Part shown: in pieces, positions 1 to 8,978 of the stretch | Numbering within the stretch: position 1 is the stretch's first letter | Layout of the letters: each line of letters begins with the position of its first letter | DNA from: Planctomycetes bacterium GWF2_41_51 | Lineage (GTDB): Bacteria > Planctomycetota > Phycisphaerae > Sedimentisphaerales > UBA12454 | Reading direction: 5' to 3' | DNA length: 53,994 bases | Assembly (NCBI GenBank): GCA_001825665.1 | Contig: MHXZ01000027.1 | Coordinates: 1-53,994, forward strand | The notes under the pieces: generated by a model | Seen by the model: the letters and a program-made list of their open reading frames with translations, nothing else | Database searches by the model: none | Told to the model about the DNA's origin: nothing | Program-made: the position numbers and the translations under genes

Positions 1-16
1 GAAAAGTCGATTTAAA

Positions 17-36
17 TTCTTCCCCATGGGGAAGAA
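17..36. repeat. Perfect 20-bp palindrome
   Basis: TTCTTCCCCATGGGGAAGAA is identical to its reverse complement. It lies in a gene-poor stretch before the MFS fragment. It could be a transcription terminator stem or a protein-binding site. No T-tract follows on either strand, so its role is open. Confidence 0.6.
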
Positions 37-67
37 CCCATTAACCCTCTCTTAGCTTAAGAGGCTA

Positions 68-98
68 TACTGTGCCATTTCTCCTGACGGCAAACAAT
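68..98 (+). repeat. 31-bp direct repeat, copy 1
   Basis: This copy matches 401-431 at 30 of 31 positions; the one difference is C versus T at the 16th base. In one frame it reads YCAISPDGKQ followed by YVYG, which resembles a beta-propeller (WD40/PD40) blade. The two copies bracket the MFS transporter fragment, so the repeat probably marks a recombination or insertion junction. Confidence 0.8.
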
Positions 99-102
99 AT
101 GT

Positions 103-400
103 ATATGGAACAACTATATCCTTTACGGAATATTCCTAGTGGACAATACGGTTTTTGCCTTTGCGATGGCATTGACAACTTATGTTGGCAGGCTTGCGCC
201 AACAAACGAAAAGACTATGACTCTAAGCATGGGTGTGGCTGTGAATCATCGCAACAGTTACAATGCCGCTTGTTGGTGGAATAGCCTGGAAAATATCTAG
301 GCTATCAATGGACATTCCTCATTGGCTCAGCAGCCGCTGCAGCAAGTATCTTTGTAGTGATGCGTGTTCCCGATCGTATCCTTCCTGCAGTCCAGTCACC
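103..400 (+). pseudogene. MFS transporter fragment, frameshifted
   Basis: Reading across two frames gives a continuous Major Facilitator Superfamily-like membrane segment. From 103 the translation runs YGIFLVDNTVFAFAMALTTY, then VGRLAPTNEKTMTLSMGVAVNH. After a one-base shift near 216-220 it continues ATVTMPLVGGIAWKYLGYQW, which needs a further shift near 290, then TFLIGSAAAAASIFVVMRVP. This matches the last transmembrane pair of sugar-type MFS permeases. The rest of the transporter is absent. It lies between the two copies of a 31-bp direct repeat. The family call is my recognition of the pattern; the frameshifts are seen directly. It cannot make a functional transporter. Confidence 0.6.
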
Positions 401-431
401 TACTGTGCCATTTCTTCTGACGGCAAACAAT
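401..431 (+). repeat. 31-bp direct repeat, copy 2
   Basis: Second copy of the repeat at 68-98. Here it leads directly into the beta-helix pseudogene frame (YCAISSDGKQ then SSTQKHSLTIRNC). The MFS fragment ends immediately before it. Confidence 0.8.
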
Positions 432-3314
432 CGAGTACACAAAAACATTCTCTTACAATTCGGAATTGCATTTTAAACAGGAATCAATGGGGGGTATATC
501 TAAGCGGCAAGAACACCACCATTACTTTAAATCATTTTTTGGAAAACGGTAGAGGGGCGATGTACAGCGGCTCTAGAAGCGGTGAAAATGTTATAAAATA
601 TAACGTTTATCGTGATAATGGTTATGTTCCTGAAGAATCTTATGCTGATATCGTAATGGATACTGCATATAAAACAACTATAGAGTATAATCAGTTTATC
701 AAATCTCAATATATTCCCTTACATTTTAGCGCAGCCGTTTCATTTTTCCGAAATATGGGTGAAGATAGCAATCTTAGAGAGAATGCACCTCATTTGAATA
801 TTATTCAAATAATAAACATTAATGATCGACAAATAGGCATCCATATGGGCGCAAGAATGGGGAGGGATTATGAAATCTATGATGATATTACGCAAGAAGG
901 AAGAGACTATGGTTATTATAATATTATTCAGTCAAATGATTTCAATGATGTAACCATTGGGATAAAAATCAATACTTCAGGAAATACTGTATGTTCGAAC
1001 ACTTTTATAGATGTTGACAGACCGATAGTGCTGAATTGTGTATTCTATAGTCTGACCGAAAATACGATCAATAACCAGATGGCGTCAGATGTTTATTTCT
1101 GGGCAAAATATTTGGATTACATAACTTATGCATGGATGTTTCTTTATCAATGGGAGAGAAATAGGCATATTGATGAATCAGAAAAAATATTTCATATCAG
1201 AACTGATTATGGTTCGGGTGGTTTTAATTATGCAGGTACTGCTGCATTTATAGAGTCTCCGACTCTAATGGTTGAAGCTGATGCGATTGTAGCTGATTTT
1301 GGCAGTGACAAAAAAATAAATTTTTCGGATTATTCCAAACTTTTAGATTATTGGCAAAATGTTGCAAGTTTTAATAATCCTGTTTCTGGTGGCTTGATTT
1401 TGCATTTGGATAGTTGTGATGTTGCTGTTACTCAGTCAGCAGGAATAGACTATGTGACCGGCTGGGATGATTTATCTGGTAATAATAACGCTTTTCAGGT
1501 GACCAGCAATAAGAAACCGATTTTGACAAGAAACGTTACGCCTGCCGGCGGTGCTGCAGTCAAATTTGATGGCATAGATGATTATCTTGAGATTAATCCA
1601 AATTCCTCTTTTGACAGAGGCACATTCACTCTACTTGCAGTTTATGCAATTGATACATTTGCAAGTGGCTCCGGCACTGGCAGACTGATTAATTTAGGAT
1701 ATGCTGATACGAATCCTGGGGATCCAACTGTGATGAATACAGGGGCTTATGCGCTTGTAACTGGAGGAGCAACTGCAGAAGTTCGAGCATTTTCTTGTAC
1801 CATCAACGGCGGAGGAGTAATCGTAAATTCAGGAGTTCCCGCAGGTTATGCTGAGGATAAATTTTATATTGCTGCTGCCACGATGGATTCAACATCAACC
1901 AATGTTAAATCATATTTGGTTTCTTCAACTGATGATATAACTTCGTCAACTACTGGTGCTAATGCAATTGGTGTTGGTAATCTTGTTGCCAGAATCGGCG
2001 CAGGGGTTTCCAGTAACTCCTCAACAAATCCTGCATATTATTTTAACGGCTGGATAGCAGAAGTTTTGATTTATAATCGAATTTTAACTCCTCAAGAAAT
2101 ATCTGAAGTTTCAGAGTATCTTAAAAATAAACATTTTGACTCACAGGGCGGTTTAGACCCCAATCTATATAAATTAAATCGATTCATTGGTTCTCCTGAC
2201 CGCAATCTTGATTTGGGGTCATTTGTTTCTTACTGGCTTGAAGATATTCCAATGAATGATGCTTATTCATCTGGTGGAACTCCGATAGATATTGCTGTTG
2301 GTGATTTTTATACCGAGTTGGCAGGGGATGAAGTTGCGGTTATATGGTCTTCGCCTGTAACGAAAATTTCTGAATCTTCGACAGTAAACAATACTTACTA
2401 TACAATTATCATTTATGACAGCAACGGAATCGAGATAAATCGTTTGGGCCGATCAACCCGAAAATGGCAAGCTATTGCAGCTGGTGATTTTCTTTCCAAT
2501 ACAGGAGATGAAATTGCTGCTGTATCGGCCGAAAGCGAGAATGGATACTATTTTCAGGCGGGGATATATGAATCCTTCAGTAACATTATTTGCATCTAAT
2601 ATACATAAAATTCGTAATATAACTTCCAGTAATTTTTTAACAACTGTGGACTCCTTTGACGAAGTTGCTGTAACGTACGAACCGGGTGGACCGATGGAAA
2701 TACATTTTGTCAAACCTACAGATATAACGTGGTGTGCAACAAGGACCGGTTTGGCAGGTAGGCCTCTGCAAATAGCAGGAGGACATTTTTATAAGACCAG
2801 TGCAGATTCAATCGCTATGATTACCGCTAATTCGGTCGGTGTTTATTATGAAATATATTTTTATTTGCCAGGTTCATCGTCTGCATTTGCAATATCTCAA
2901 ACCAACAATACAGTTCCTTTTACAGCAATAACAGGCGGCAGATTTGATCAGAATTTAACAGTGGATCAAGTAGCGGTAGCAGGGCCTGTGATTGATGGTG
3001 TTTGTCAAATAGGATATTATTCAGCATACCAAAATGATGCTTATAGGTATGCCGCACAGAAGGCAATTCAAACTGAAGTAGCAGTACTTAGTTGCGGTAA
3101 ATTGAATATACCGAAGTTAATAGGCAATTATGAAAGAATCGAGGATTTTGATAATGAACAATCAGACTATGCTTCCATTGTAGAAAGTTGGGGAGCTCAA
3201 ACTGCGGTTTTACTGCAAAACCATCAGGGACATTCAATTCCAATCTTTTGGATAAGCAACAATCCTTCTGACATAAACAAAAAATATTTTAAAATAACGC
3301 CCATCGTCAGATAG
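432..3314 (+). pseudogene. Large secreted beta-helix / dockerin-like / LamG / FG-GAP-type protein, N-truncated and frameshifted
   Basis: The open frame from 432 begins inside a right-handed beta-helix (NosD/pectate-lyase-like asparagine-rich turns, for example NCILNRNQWGVYLSGKNTTI) and has no signal peptide, so the N-terminus is missing. Near 1263-1360 is a dockerin-like loop-helix ending NFSDYSKLLDYW. At about 1390-2140 is a LamG/concanavalin-like fold (VKFDGIDDYLEI). From 2170 come aspartate-rich FG-GAP/VCBS-type propeller segments (IAVGDFYTELAGDEVAVI). The frame closes at 2599, but the propeller continues in the next frame to 3314 (TLFASNIHKIRN onward), so a one-base frameshift lies at about 2580-2600. 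It resembles the secreted glycan-binding proteins elsewhere in the window. Biological decay and a sequence error are both possible for the single frameshift; the missing N-terminus favours decay. Confidence 0.6.
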
Positions 3315-3332
3315 GACCCATTTTTGACATCG

Positions 3333-3836
3333 TTTGGTACAAATATGTGCGTCACGAAGACGCGGGAGGTATCTAATGTAGAAACTAAACGTGTTATGCT
3401 CTACAGGTGATGGAGGTTTGGCCCTCCGTTGTCGGTTGGCAGGAGCGGGTGACAAATCGCCATAACGCTGCAACGGTTAAGAGCTGTTGTGGTGAGCGGT
3501 TATGGAGAAAGCGTGGCAAGACCACGTCAGATAAGCTGTTATCAGACTATCCAAACTGTGCAGCGACGAAAAAAATGCGCTGCACCAGGCGCTGCAGCAT
3601 AGCGCCGCGAGATGATATCCAATGGGCGATATGGACTCGTACTATGTGTATGCAAAACTTGTGACAGGAGATGCCTACAATAACTGCAAGGTTTACTGCA
3701 ATCGCAGATTGTCTGCGTTTAAGTCTTTGTGTTTCCAATGGTTATATCTCTACCTATTCAGCTTCCCAAGCTGAAAGTCGAGTGTTCAGGGGAAGCAGAA
3801 TCATTTTGTGTACTCTTGCGCAAAACGGCTATTAAA
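3333..3836 (+). ncRNA. Possible ORF-less group II intron relic or other structured RNA
   Basis: This 500-base stretch has no credible gene and is richer in G+C and in short complementary blocks than its surroundings. It opens with GTGCG, the usual group II intron 5-prime consensus, followed by stem-forming blocks (GGAGGTTTGGCCCTCC at 3411-3426; CGTGGCAAGACCACG at about 3513-3527). Near its end a hairpin at 3761-3796 (GCTTCCC paired with GGGAAGC, inner CTGAA with TTCAG) sits where domain V would be. It is followed by a domain VI-like stem (TTTTG with CAAAA) and a terminal AT. There is no reverse transcriptase ORF, and the domain V-like hairpin lacks the canonical pairing. This is a weak structural call; another structured RNA is possible. 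Confidence 0.32.
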
Positions 3837-4094
3837 AAACGCAAAGTGGAGTTGCATGTTTGATGCTGTTATTATAGTATCCGATTGAAATTGTTACACA
3901 TTCCCAGCTGGTAAGCATCAAATTTTGTAAATCTACTATGTTTAAAATATTTATCGTCTGATTTTGTTTTTAGATGATGAAGTTTTTTTTCAACTTTTGC
4001 AAGGACAATATGTTATGTAGCGGAGATACTGTGAGCCTTTTCAAATGTTGTAAATCTATAAGACTCTTTTTTGATTTTTGTTGGAGGAATTATC
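3837..4094. other. Intergenic stretch without a recognisable gene
   Basis: AT-rich leader of the broken repeat protein. Two similar 20-base segments (CAAATTTTGTAAATCTACTA near 3919 and CAAATGTTGTAAATCTATAA near 4043) are present but too degenerate to name. A good Shine-Dalgarno sequence GGAGG is at 4083-4087, seven bases before ATG 4095. Confidence 0.5.
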
Positions 4095-5205
4095 ATGGCA
4101 AAGAAAACATTTTTAGTAATAGTTATTTGCTTCTTGATGTCCTACGAATTACAAGCGGTACTACCTACGCCTGGGATGATGGCCAGCTGGGTACTCATCT
4201 TTTTAATGTAACCCAGAACTGGGACCCATCTGGGATTCCGGCAGGCGGAACGACTTCTACGGGTGATAATGCCCATATCGGTGCCACACTGGCGTACGGA
4301 CCGTTAGTTGATTCAAATGTTACAGGAATAGCCTCCCAGAGATTAAGAATTGGTTATACCAGCTAGGCAATGCGATTATGACTATGACCGGAGGCGACCT
4401 TACCGCATACAGGATTTACTTGGGTGCACAGATAGATTGTAATGGCTATCTTTTTATAAATGGAGGTACGCTTGAATCGAAAAAAAGATTTTGATATTGG
4501 GCTATATGCTGAAGGTAATGTTAATATGACGGGCGGAACAATTTTATGGAGCTCCAGTGATGGGTATGCATTGGAAATCGATAAAAACAATTGTGGCGAA
4601 AGTATCCTTAATTTGGATGGGGGTACTATGCAGGGAGAAATCTTTTTATTGGTACTTTTGGAAAAATGGATATCGCAGGCGGTATTTTAATTTTAGATGG
4701 AAATGATACAGCAGATGTTAATGTCTATATTCAAAATAGCAAAATCACCGGTTATGGCAAAGAAGGTGTGATAAACTTTGATTACAATATTACCAATGCC
4801 GGCAAGACAGCCACAGATTTAAGCTATTACTGGGACGATGGCGGCGCTGACCATTTAATTAACACGGCTGATAACTGGAATACTGATATTACGCCAACCA
4901 GTGCCACTAATGTTGTACTCGAAGGCAGCATAGTAAACGGACCTTTAGTCGATTCAAGTATTAATATGACAGTTGGTAAAATAAAACTTGCTTACCTCAA
5001 TACAAGTGATGAGGCGGTATTAACTATGACCGGTGGAACCTTAAAACCAGATAGATTTTACGTGGGAATAATAAAAGATGCCAATGGGGTGATAGACCTG
5101 AGCGGAGGAACTTTACAGATAAATAAAGATGTTCAGTTGGGCAATTATGGTTACGGCACTTTAAATGTTAGTGGCGGTACATTTAAGTGGGGGAAAGATT
5201 ACGAT
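4095..5205 (+). pseudogene. Secreted tandem-module repeat protein, multiply frameshifted
   Basis: The start at 4095 is well supported: SD GGAGG at 4083-4087, then a signal peptide MAKKTFLVIVICFLMSYELQ. The frame then shifts near 4155 into TTYAWDDGQLGTHLFNVTQN, again near 4365 into IMTMTGGDLTAYRIYLGAQI, near 4490 into DFDIGLYAEGNVNMTGGTIL, and near 4650 into MDIAGGILILDGNDTADVNV. Two modules of about 170 residues are visible, each opening with Y-x-WDD-G, then a NW, then NGPLVDS or YGPLVDS, then repeated MTGGTL/SGGTL strands. These are typical of autotransporter-like beta-solenoid repeats in secreted planctomycete proteins. At least four frameshifts make this a pseudogene. It runs in frame into an unrelated dehydrogenase fragment. 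Confidence 0.62.
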
Positions 5206-5906
5206 TTTACCATTAATGTAAAGGATGCGGTAGAGAATAAATTAAGAAGGTCGTTTACGCAAAATGTGCAGTTCCTGAATACGGTAATTGGCAAGATGAG
5301 TCAGGTTGTAACGGATAAGGATGAAATTCTAAAAAAGAATTTAAAAACGATAGCACCCGGCATTGATAGGGGTGTTTTTAGTTGAGGAATTTAATAAAAT
5401 CCTTGTAACAAAATGTCATATCCCGGATTTCAAACTCGGCATAGAAGTTTTTATTGAAAAGGAAGATTTGCTGCCGTTTGAGGAAGCGAAACTCTACGGC
5501 CATAACGCGATTCATACTCTTTTGGCATATTTAGGTGCACAAAAAGGCTGCAAGAAAATGGCTGAACTTAAAAATGATAAAGAGATAATGCAGATAGCTC
5601 GGGATGCGTTTGTTAAAATCAGGTGTCGCATTGATAAAGAAGTATGCTCATCTTAATGAAGAATTATTTACCGAAAAAGTATATAGAGATTATGCGGAGG
5701 ATTTGCTTGAGAGAATGACGAATCCGTATCTGGATGATACGATAGAAAGAGCGGCCAGAGACCCGCAGCGAAAACTTGGCGAGAATGACAGAATATTTGG
5801 TACGATGAAATTGGCGAAGGAATACGGCATAGAGCCGGTGAATATGGCCAAAGCCGCCGAGGCAGGGATGAAATATCTGGCAAAATTCGCAAAAGTTAAT
5901 GTTTAA
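5206..5906 (+). pseudogene. C-terminal half of a mannitol-1-phosphate dehydrogenase-like (MtlD family) protein
   Basis: From about 5206 the translation changes abruptly from beta-repeat sequence to NVKDAVENKLRRSFTQNVQF. After a shift near 5375 it gives LVEEFNKILVTKCHIPDFKL and FIEKEDLLPFEEAKLYGHNA. After another shift near 5620 it gives NPYLDDTIERAARDPQRKLG. These are hallmarks of the helical C-terminal domain of the mannitol dehydrogenase/mannitol-1-phosphate 5-dehydrogenase family (lysine-containing KLYGHN and the RVARDPxRKL-type segment). The Rossmann N-terminal half is missing, and at least two frameshifts break the rest. The in-frame junction to the upstream solenoid is presumably a deletion scar. 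Confidence 0.65.
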
Positions 5907-5989
5907 TGAGAGTTTAAAGATTGTTTTATTATTTCAATTTAATAATTATGGTTTTATGAAAACTCGACCAATGACAATATTATTAGTGA

Positions 5990-6790
5990 GGTGCTGAACA
6001 GATTTTGGACACTTGATTTGCCAATTATGCTGCCCGTTCTTGTTTCAGTTCATACATTTCTTCATATACCACTGGGCTTACATAACCCAATGATGCATGC
6101 CTACGCTTACGATTGTAAAATATTTCAATATATTTGAAAACATCTTGCCGGTCTCAAAACTTTTTGTCTCCTATCCATTCATTCTTCAAGCTGCCAAAAA
6201 AACTTTCAACACAGGCATTATCCCAGCAATTACCTTTCCTGCTCATACTGCATGTAATATTATTGTCTTCCAATAACTTCTAAAAGCCCGGGTTGCATAT
6301 TGAACCCATGGTCACTATGACGAATTAACCCTCTATTCGGCCGACGATACTGCAATGACATCCTCATTGCTGATTGTACCAACGATGAATCAATGTTATC
6401 ACTCATCGACCAGCCAACTATCTTTCTTGAGAATAAATCCATTACAACTGCCAGATATAACCAACCTTGTTCTGTTGGAATGTATGTTATATCCTCAGCC
6501 CATTTATGATGGGCCTATCTGCCATAAAATTACGCCTAATTATATTGTCAGCTATCTTAAACAGATGATTGGAATCCGTGTAACCACGAATTTACGTTTA
6601 ATACGACTATACAGCCCTATATTACGCATTATACGCCTGACGGTCTCCTGGCAGCATTGAAATTCTTCAGCTTTTAAATCGCCGTATACTTTGCGATAAC
6701 CATAAACACGCTTACTTTCAAAATAGCTTACTGCTGCCGCTTGAACAATAAATTTACGTCTTATATGACTTCAATTGTTTTTAAATCACA
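5990..6790 (-). pseudogene. IS3-family (IS150-like) transposase orfB relic
   Basis: On the minus strand the pieces read, in order, YGYRKVYGDLKAEEFQCCQE (about 6720-6660), then after stops and shifts [20 protein letters not shown] and IRHSDHG (6442-6310), [20 protein letters not shown] followed by ACVESFFGSLKNEW (about 6285-6165), and [20 protein letters not shown] (about 6130-6070). This covers the rve/DDE core of IS3-type orfB, including the D of HSDHG and the E of VESFFGSLK. There are at least two frameshifts and in-frame stops. No orfA is visible. The downstream end near 5996-6022 (TGAACAGATTTTGGACACTT) resembles an IS3-type terminus. The element is dead and lies between the pseudogene cluster and the intact polysaccharide locus. 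Confidence 0.82.
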
Positions 6791-6851
6791 AATGAGATTT
6801 ATAATCTTTCTTCTACTCACTTTTCATTTGGTGTATATCCCAAACTTGCAA

Positions 6852-8978
6852 CTATACGGTCTCAGTAAATTCGAATAAATAAGTATGATATAACTCTGCT
6901 TTAAAATCTATTTCATTTACGGCTTTATCACAATAACTGGAATTACTGAAAACTTCTCTCACTTTATAAAAACCAGGCAGTTTCAGCTTTTTATTTTCAT
7001 TGCCCTGAACAAAAATTCCTAAATAGCTTTTGTTAGCATAAACCACATCATCATCTTCACAATAAATATGTACGCCGGCATCTTTGACTATATTGCGTAC
7101 CAGCGGAAACGGTATGCCGGGGACAGCACAGTAGAAACTTTTCCATTTGTCGAACTTTCTTACGGCAAATCCAGGCAATCCACGGCCGCAGTAATAACCC
7201 AGCGTCTGAGCATCATCATCCTTCACAAAAAAGTTCAGTGTTTTTTCCATATGCGTACCAAAGCATCTGTCTTCAAAACCTTTAAGGATCGGATGGCTAC
7301 TGCCTGTTGCAAGTCTTAACTGAAAAATCGTATCGGTTCTGACAACGTTTATTCCTGTCAAATCCGTTAAGTTCGATTCATTGAATACGTCACCTTTGCT
7401 ATCTGGATTTATCAATCCATCCGCATGATAAAATATCAGTGAACGGCAGTCAGTCTTCAATGATTCTATTACCTCTCTTTGTTTGTCATTTAAAGAAAAA
7501 CAGGTGGGGAAGAATACCGCCTTGTATTTTTTCATATCGGTTTTGGTGATGTCGCTCAGAAGAAGTAAATCAACCGTAGTACCAATTTTGCTGAATGAAT
7601 AATAAAAATTTTCCCAAAATACAGCTCTTTGAAACCTTTCGTCGAGCGTAACATACCATGAGGCTTGTTCGTCCATCACAACTGCGACCTCGGATATCTG
7701 ACTTCGGTCGAGATTTACGGACTCTTTGGCGATTCGCACACATTGGCCGATAGTATTAATTCTTTCAGTGCTTTCAAACCAATGGCCATGGAGATCGTAC
7801 CACCACATCAGTTGTCCCTTGCAAAGGGTAAATACGAAATTACGCTTCATCAGTTCAGCATCTTCGTTGTCATCCTCTGCATAAGACCAGTTTTTGTGCA
7901 TCTCCGCCGGCGGGGCGAAATCGTCTTCGCCGAAATAACCTTTATCCGCAATCAGCCCTGAATCGAGGCCGGCACTTTGCGACCAGCAAAAACCGCCGCT
8001 GAGATCTTCTTTGAAATTTCGTGAAAAATATTCGAGCGGGCTGCACGTAAAGTCAGGGCCGTCTTCTTCCATAAGTCTTTTTAAATTCAAATGTCCGGAT
8101 TCAGGAAGCCAGTAAAAATTGGCCAATCCCTGTGCATATCCGTAAAAGGTACCAACGATGATTTTTTGAGGAAAATGCGCATCACGCAGAATTTTTGTAA
8201 CATCGACTATTGTTTGTGCGCACAGAGAATTGATAAAATTATAATACTCAACAACAGGATACCGCGATTGGAGCGGATTTGGATTGTAAAAATAACCTAA
8301 ATCGCCGCTGTCCCTTTCGATTCTGTCCGGCACGCTGAAAGCTTTATCTGTGCCGGTCTTTAGCCGGAGATATTCACTAAACGCATTCTGCATTGCCGGG
8401 CAAAGATCGGTAACACGAAGATTGCTGTACGTTCTGAAGAACCATTCATTCGAATTATAAGATGTCGGCAGATAACCTATAATCCTGTCGGCATAATTCT
8501 GAGATTGGACGTGTTCGGCAAGTGACTTTATCGCGTCCGCGCCGGATGTTTTCCAGAAATCAGAAGCCAGAGAAGGACATGTATGTGTCGCAAACTTCGC
8601 AGGTTCTATCTGGCGATCACGATAAACGCCGCTGCGGCAAACACCGTCTGGATTTGCATCGAGCCACCATTTGGGCGCCATCGAGTCAGCCTGTATGCGA
8701 ATAACAATGCAGGCTTTCGGATTGACCTGTAAAACAGTTCTTATCCGCCAATCCATTTTGGAAAAATCATACTTTTGGTTCGCGTGCCAATCGAAAAAAA
8801 TTGGCACAAAAAATACATTGACCCCTTGGTCGGACACGTCTTTTACGCTTTTTTTGACCGTTTCTTCAAAAAGATTATCATCGTTCAGCTCTGTCGGTTT
8901 ATATGTCGTGAATGGCTGCGGCTGTCCATCTATAAAAAGGGTCATCGCACCATTATGTTTTTTCAATTGGGCATTCAT
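6852..8978 (-). CDS. GH42-like beta-galactosidase family enzyme (cytoplasmic)
   Basis: This 708-residue protein has no signal peptide. The first ~400 residues look like a (beta/alpha)8 barrel of clan GH-A, followed by a flavodoxin/GATase-like trimerisation domain (about 430-620) and a small beta-rich tail, the GH42 order. The acid/base candidate is E178 in YNSNEW and the nucleophile candidate is E316 in CSPLEYF. The likely substrate is a short oligosaccharide released from the target glycan; galactose specificity cannot be assumed. Its ATG overlaps the stop of the GH38 gene by one base (TAATG), implying translational coupling, so the two probably act sequentially on the same sugar. It differs enough from classical LacZ/GH42 that a neighbouring GH-A family is possible. 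Confidence 0.72.
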   Translation of the reverse strand: MNAQLKKHNGAMTLFIDGQPQPFTTYKPTELNDDNLFEETVKKSVKDVSDQGVNVFFVPIFFDWHANQKYDFSKMDWRIRTVLQVNPKACIVIRIQADSMAPKWWLDANPDGVCRSGVYRDRQIEPAKFATHTCPSLASDFWKTSGADAIKSLAEHVQSQNYADRIIGYLPTSYNSNEWFFRTYSNLRVTDLCPAMQNAFSEYLRLKTGTDKAFSVPDRIERDSGDLGYFYNPNPLQSRYPVVEYYNFINSLCAQTIVDVTKILRDAHFPQKIIVGTFYGYAQGLANFYWLPESGHLNLKRLMEEDGPDFTCSPLEYFSRNFKEDLSGGFCWSQSAGLDSGLIADKGYFGEDDFAPPAEMHKNWSYAEDDNEDAELMKRNFVFTLCKGQLMWWYDLHGHWFESTERINTIGQCVRIAKESVNLDRSQISEVAVVMDEQASWYVTLDERFQRAVFWENFYYSFSKIGTTVDLLLLSDITKTDMKKYKAVFFPTCFSLNDKQREVIESLKTDCRSLIFYHADGLINPDSKGDVFNESNLTDLTGINVVRTDTIFQLRLATGSSHPILKGFEDRCFGTHMEKTLNFFVKDDDAQTLGYYCGRGLPGFAVRKFDKWKSFYCAVPGIPFPLVRNIVKDAGVHIYCEDDDVVYANKSYLGIFVQGNENKKLKLPGFYKVREVFSNSSYCDKAVNEIDFKAELYHTYLFEFTETV

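Noticed and set aside
3919-4062. Two similar 20-base segments near 3919 and 4043 as a repeat family
   Set aside because: Only about 16 of 20 bases match and the sequence is AT-rich; chance similarity is likely.
3974-4366. 130-aa ORF starting at 3974 as a real gene
   Set aside because: The SD and signal peptide point to ATG 4095 in another frame; the ORF is a piece of the frameshifted repeat protein.
4666-5385. 239-aa ORF as an intact gene
   Set aside because: It begins mid-repeat without SD and ends in a truncated dehydrogenase; it is a fusion scar.
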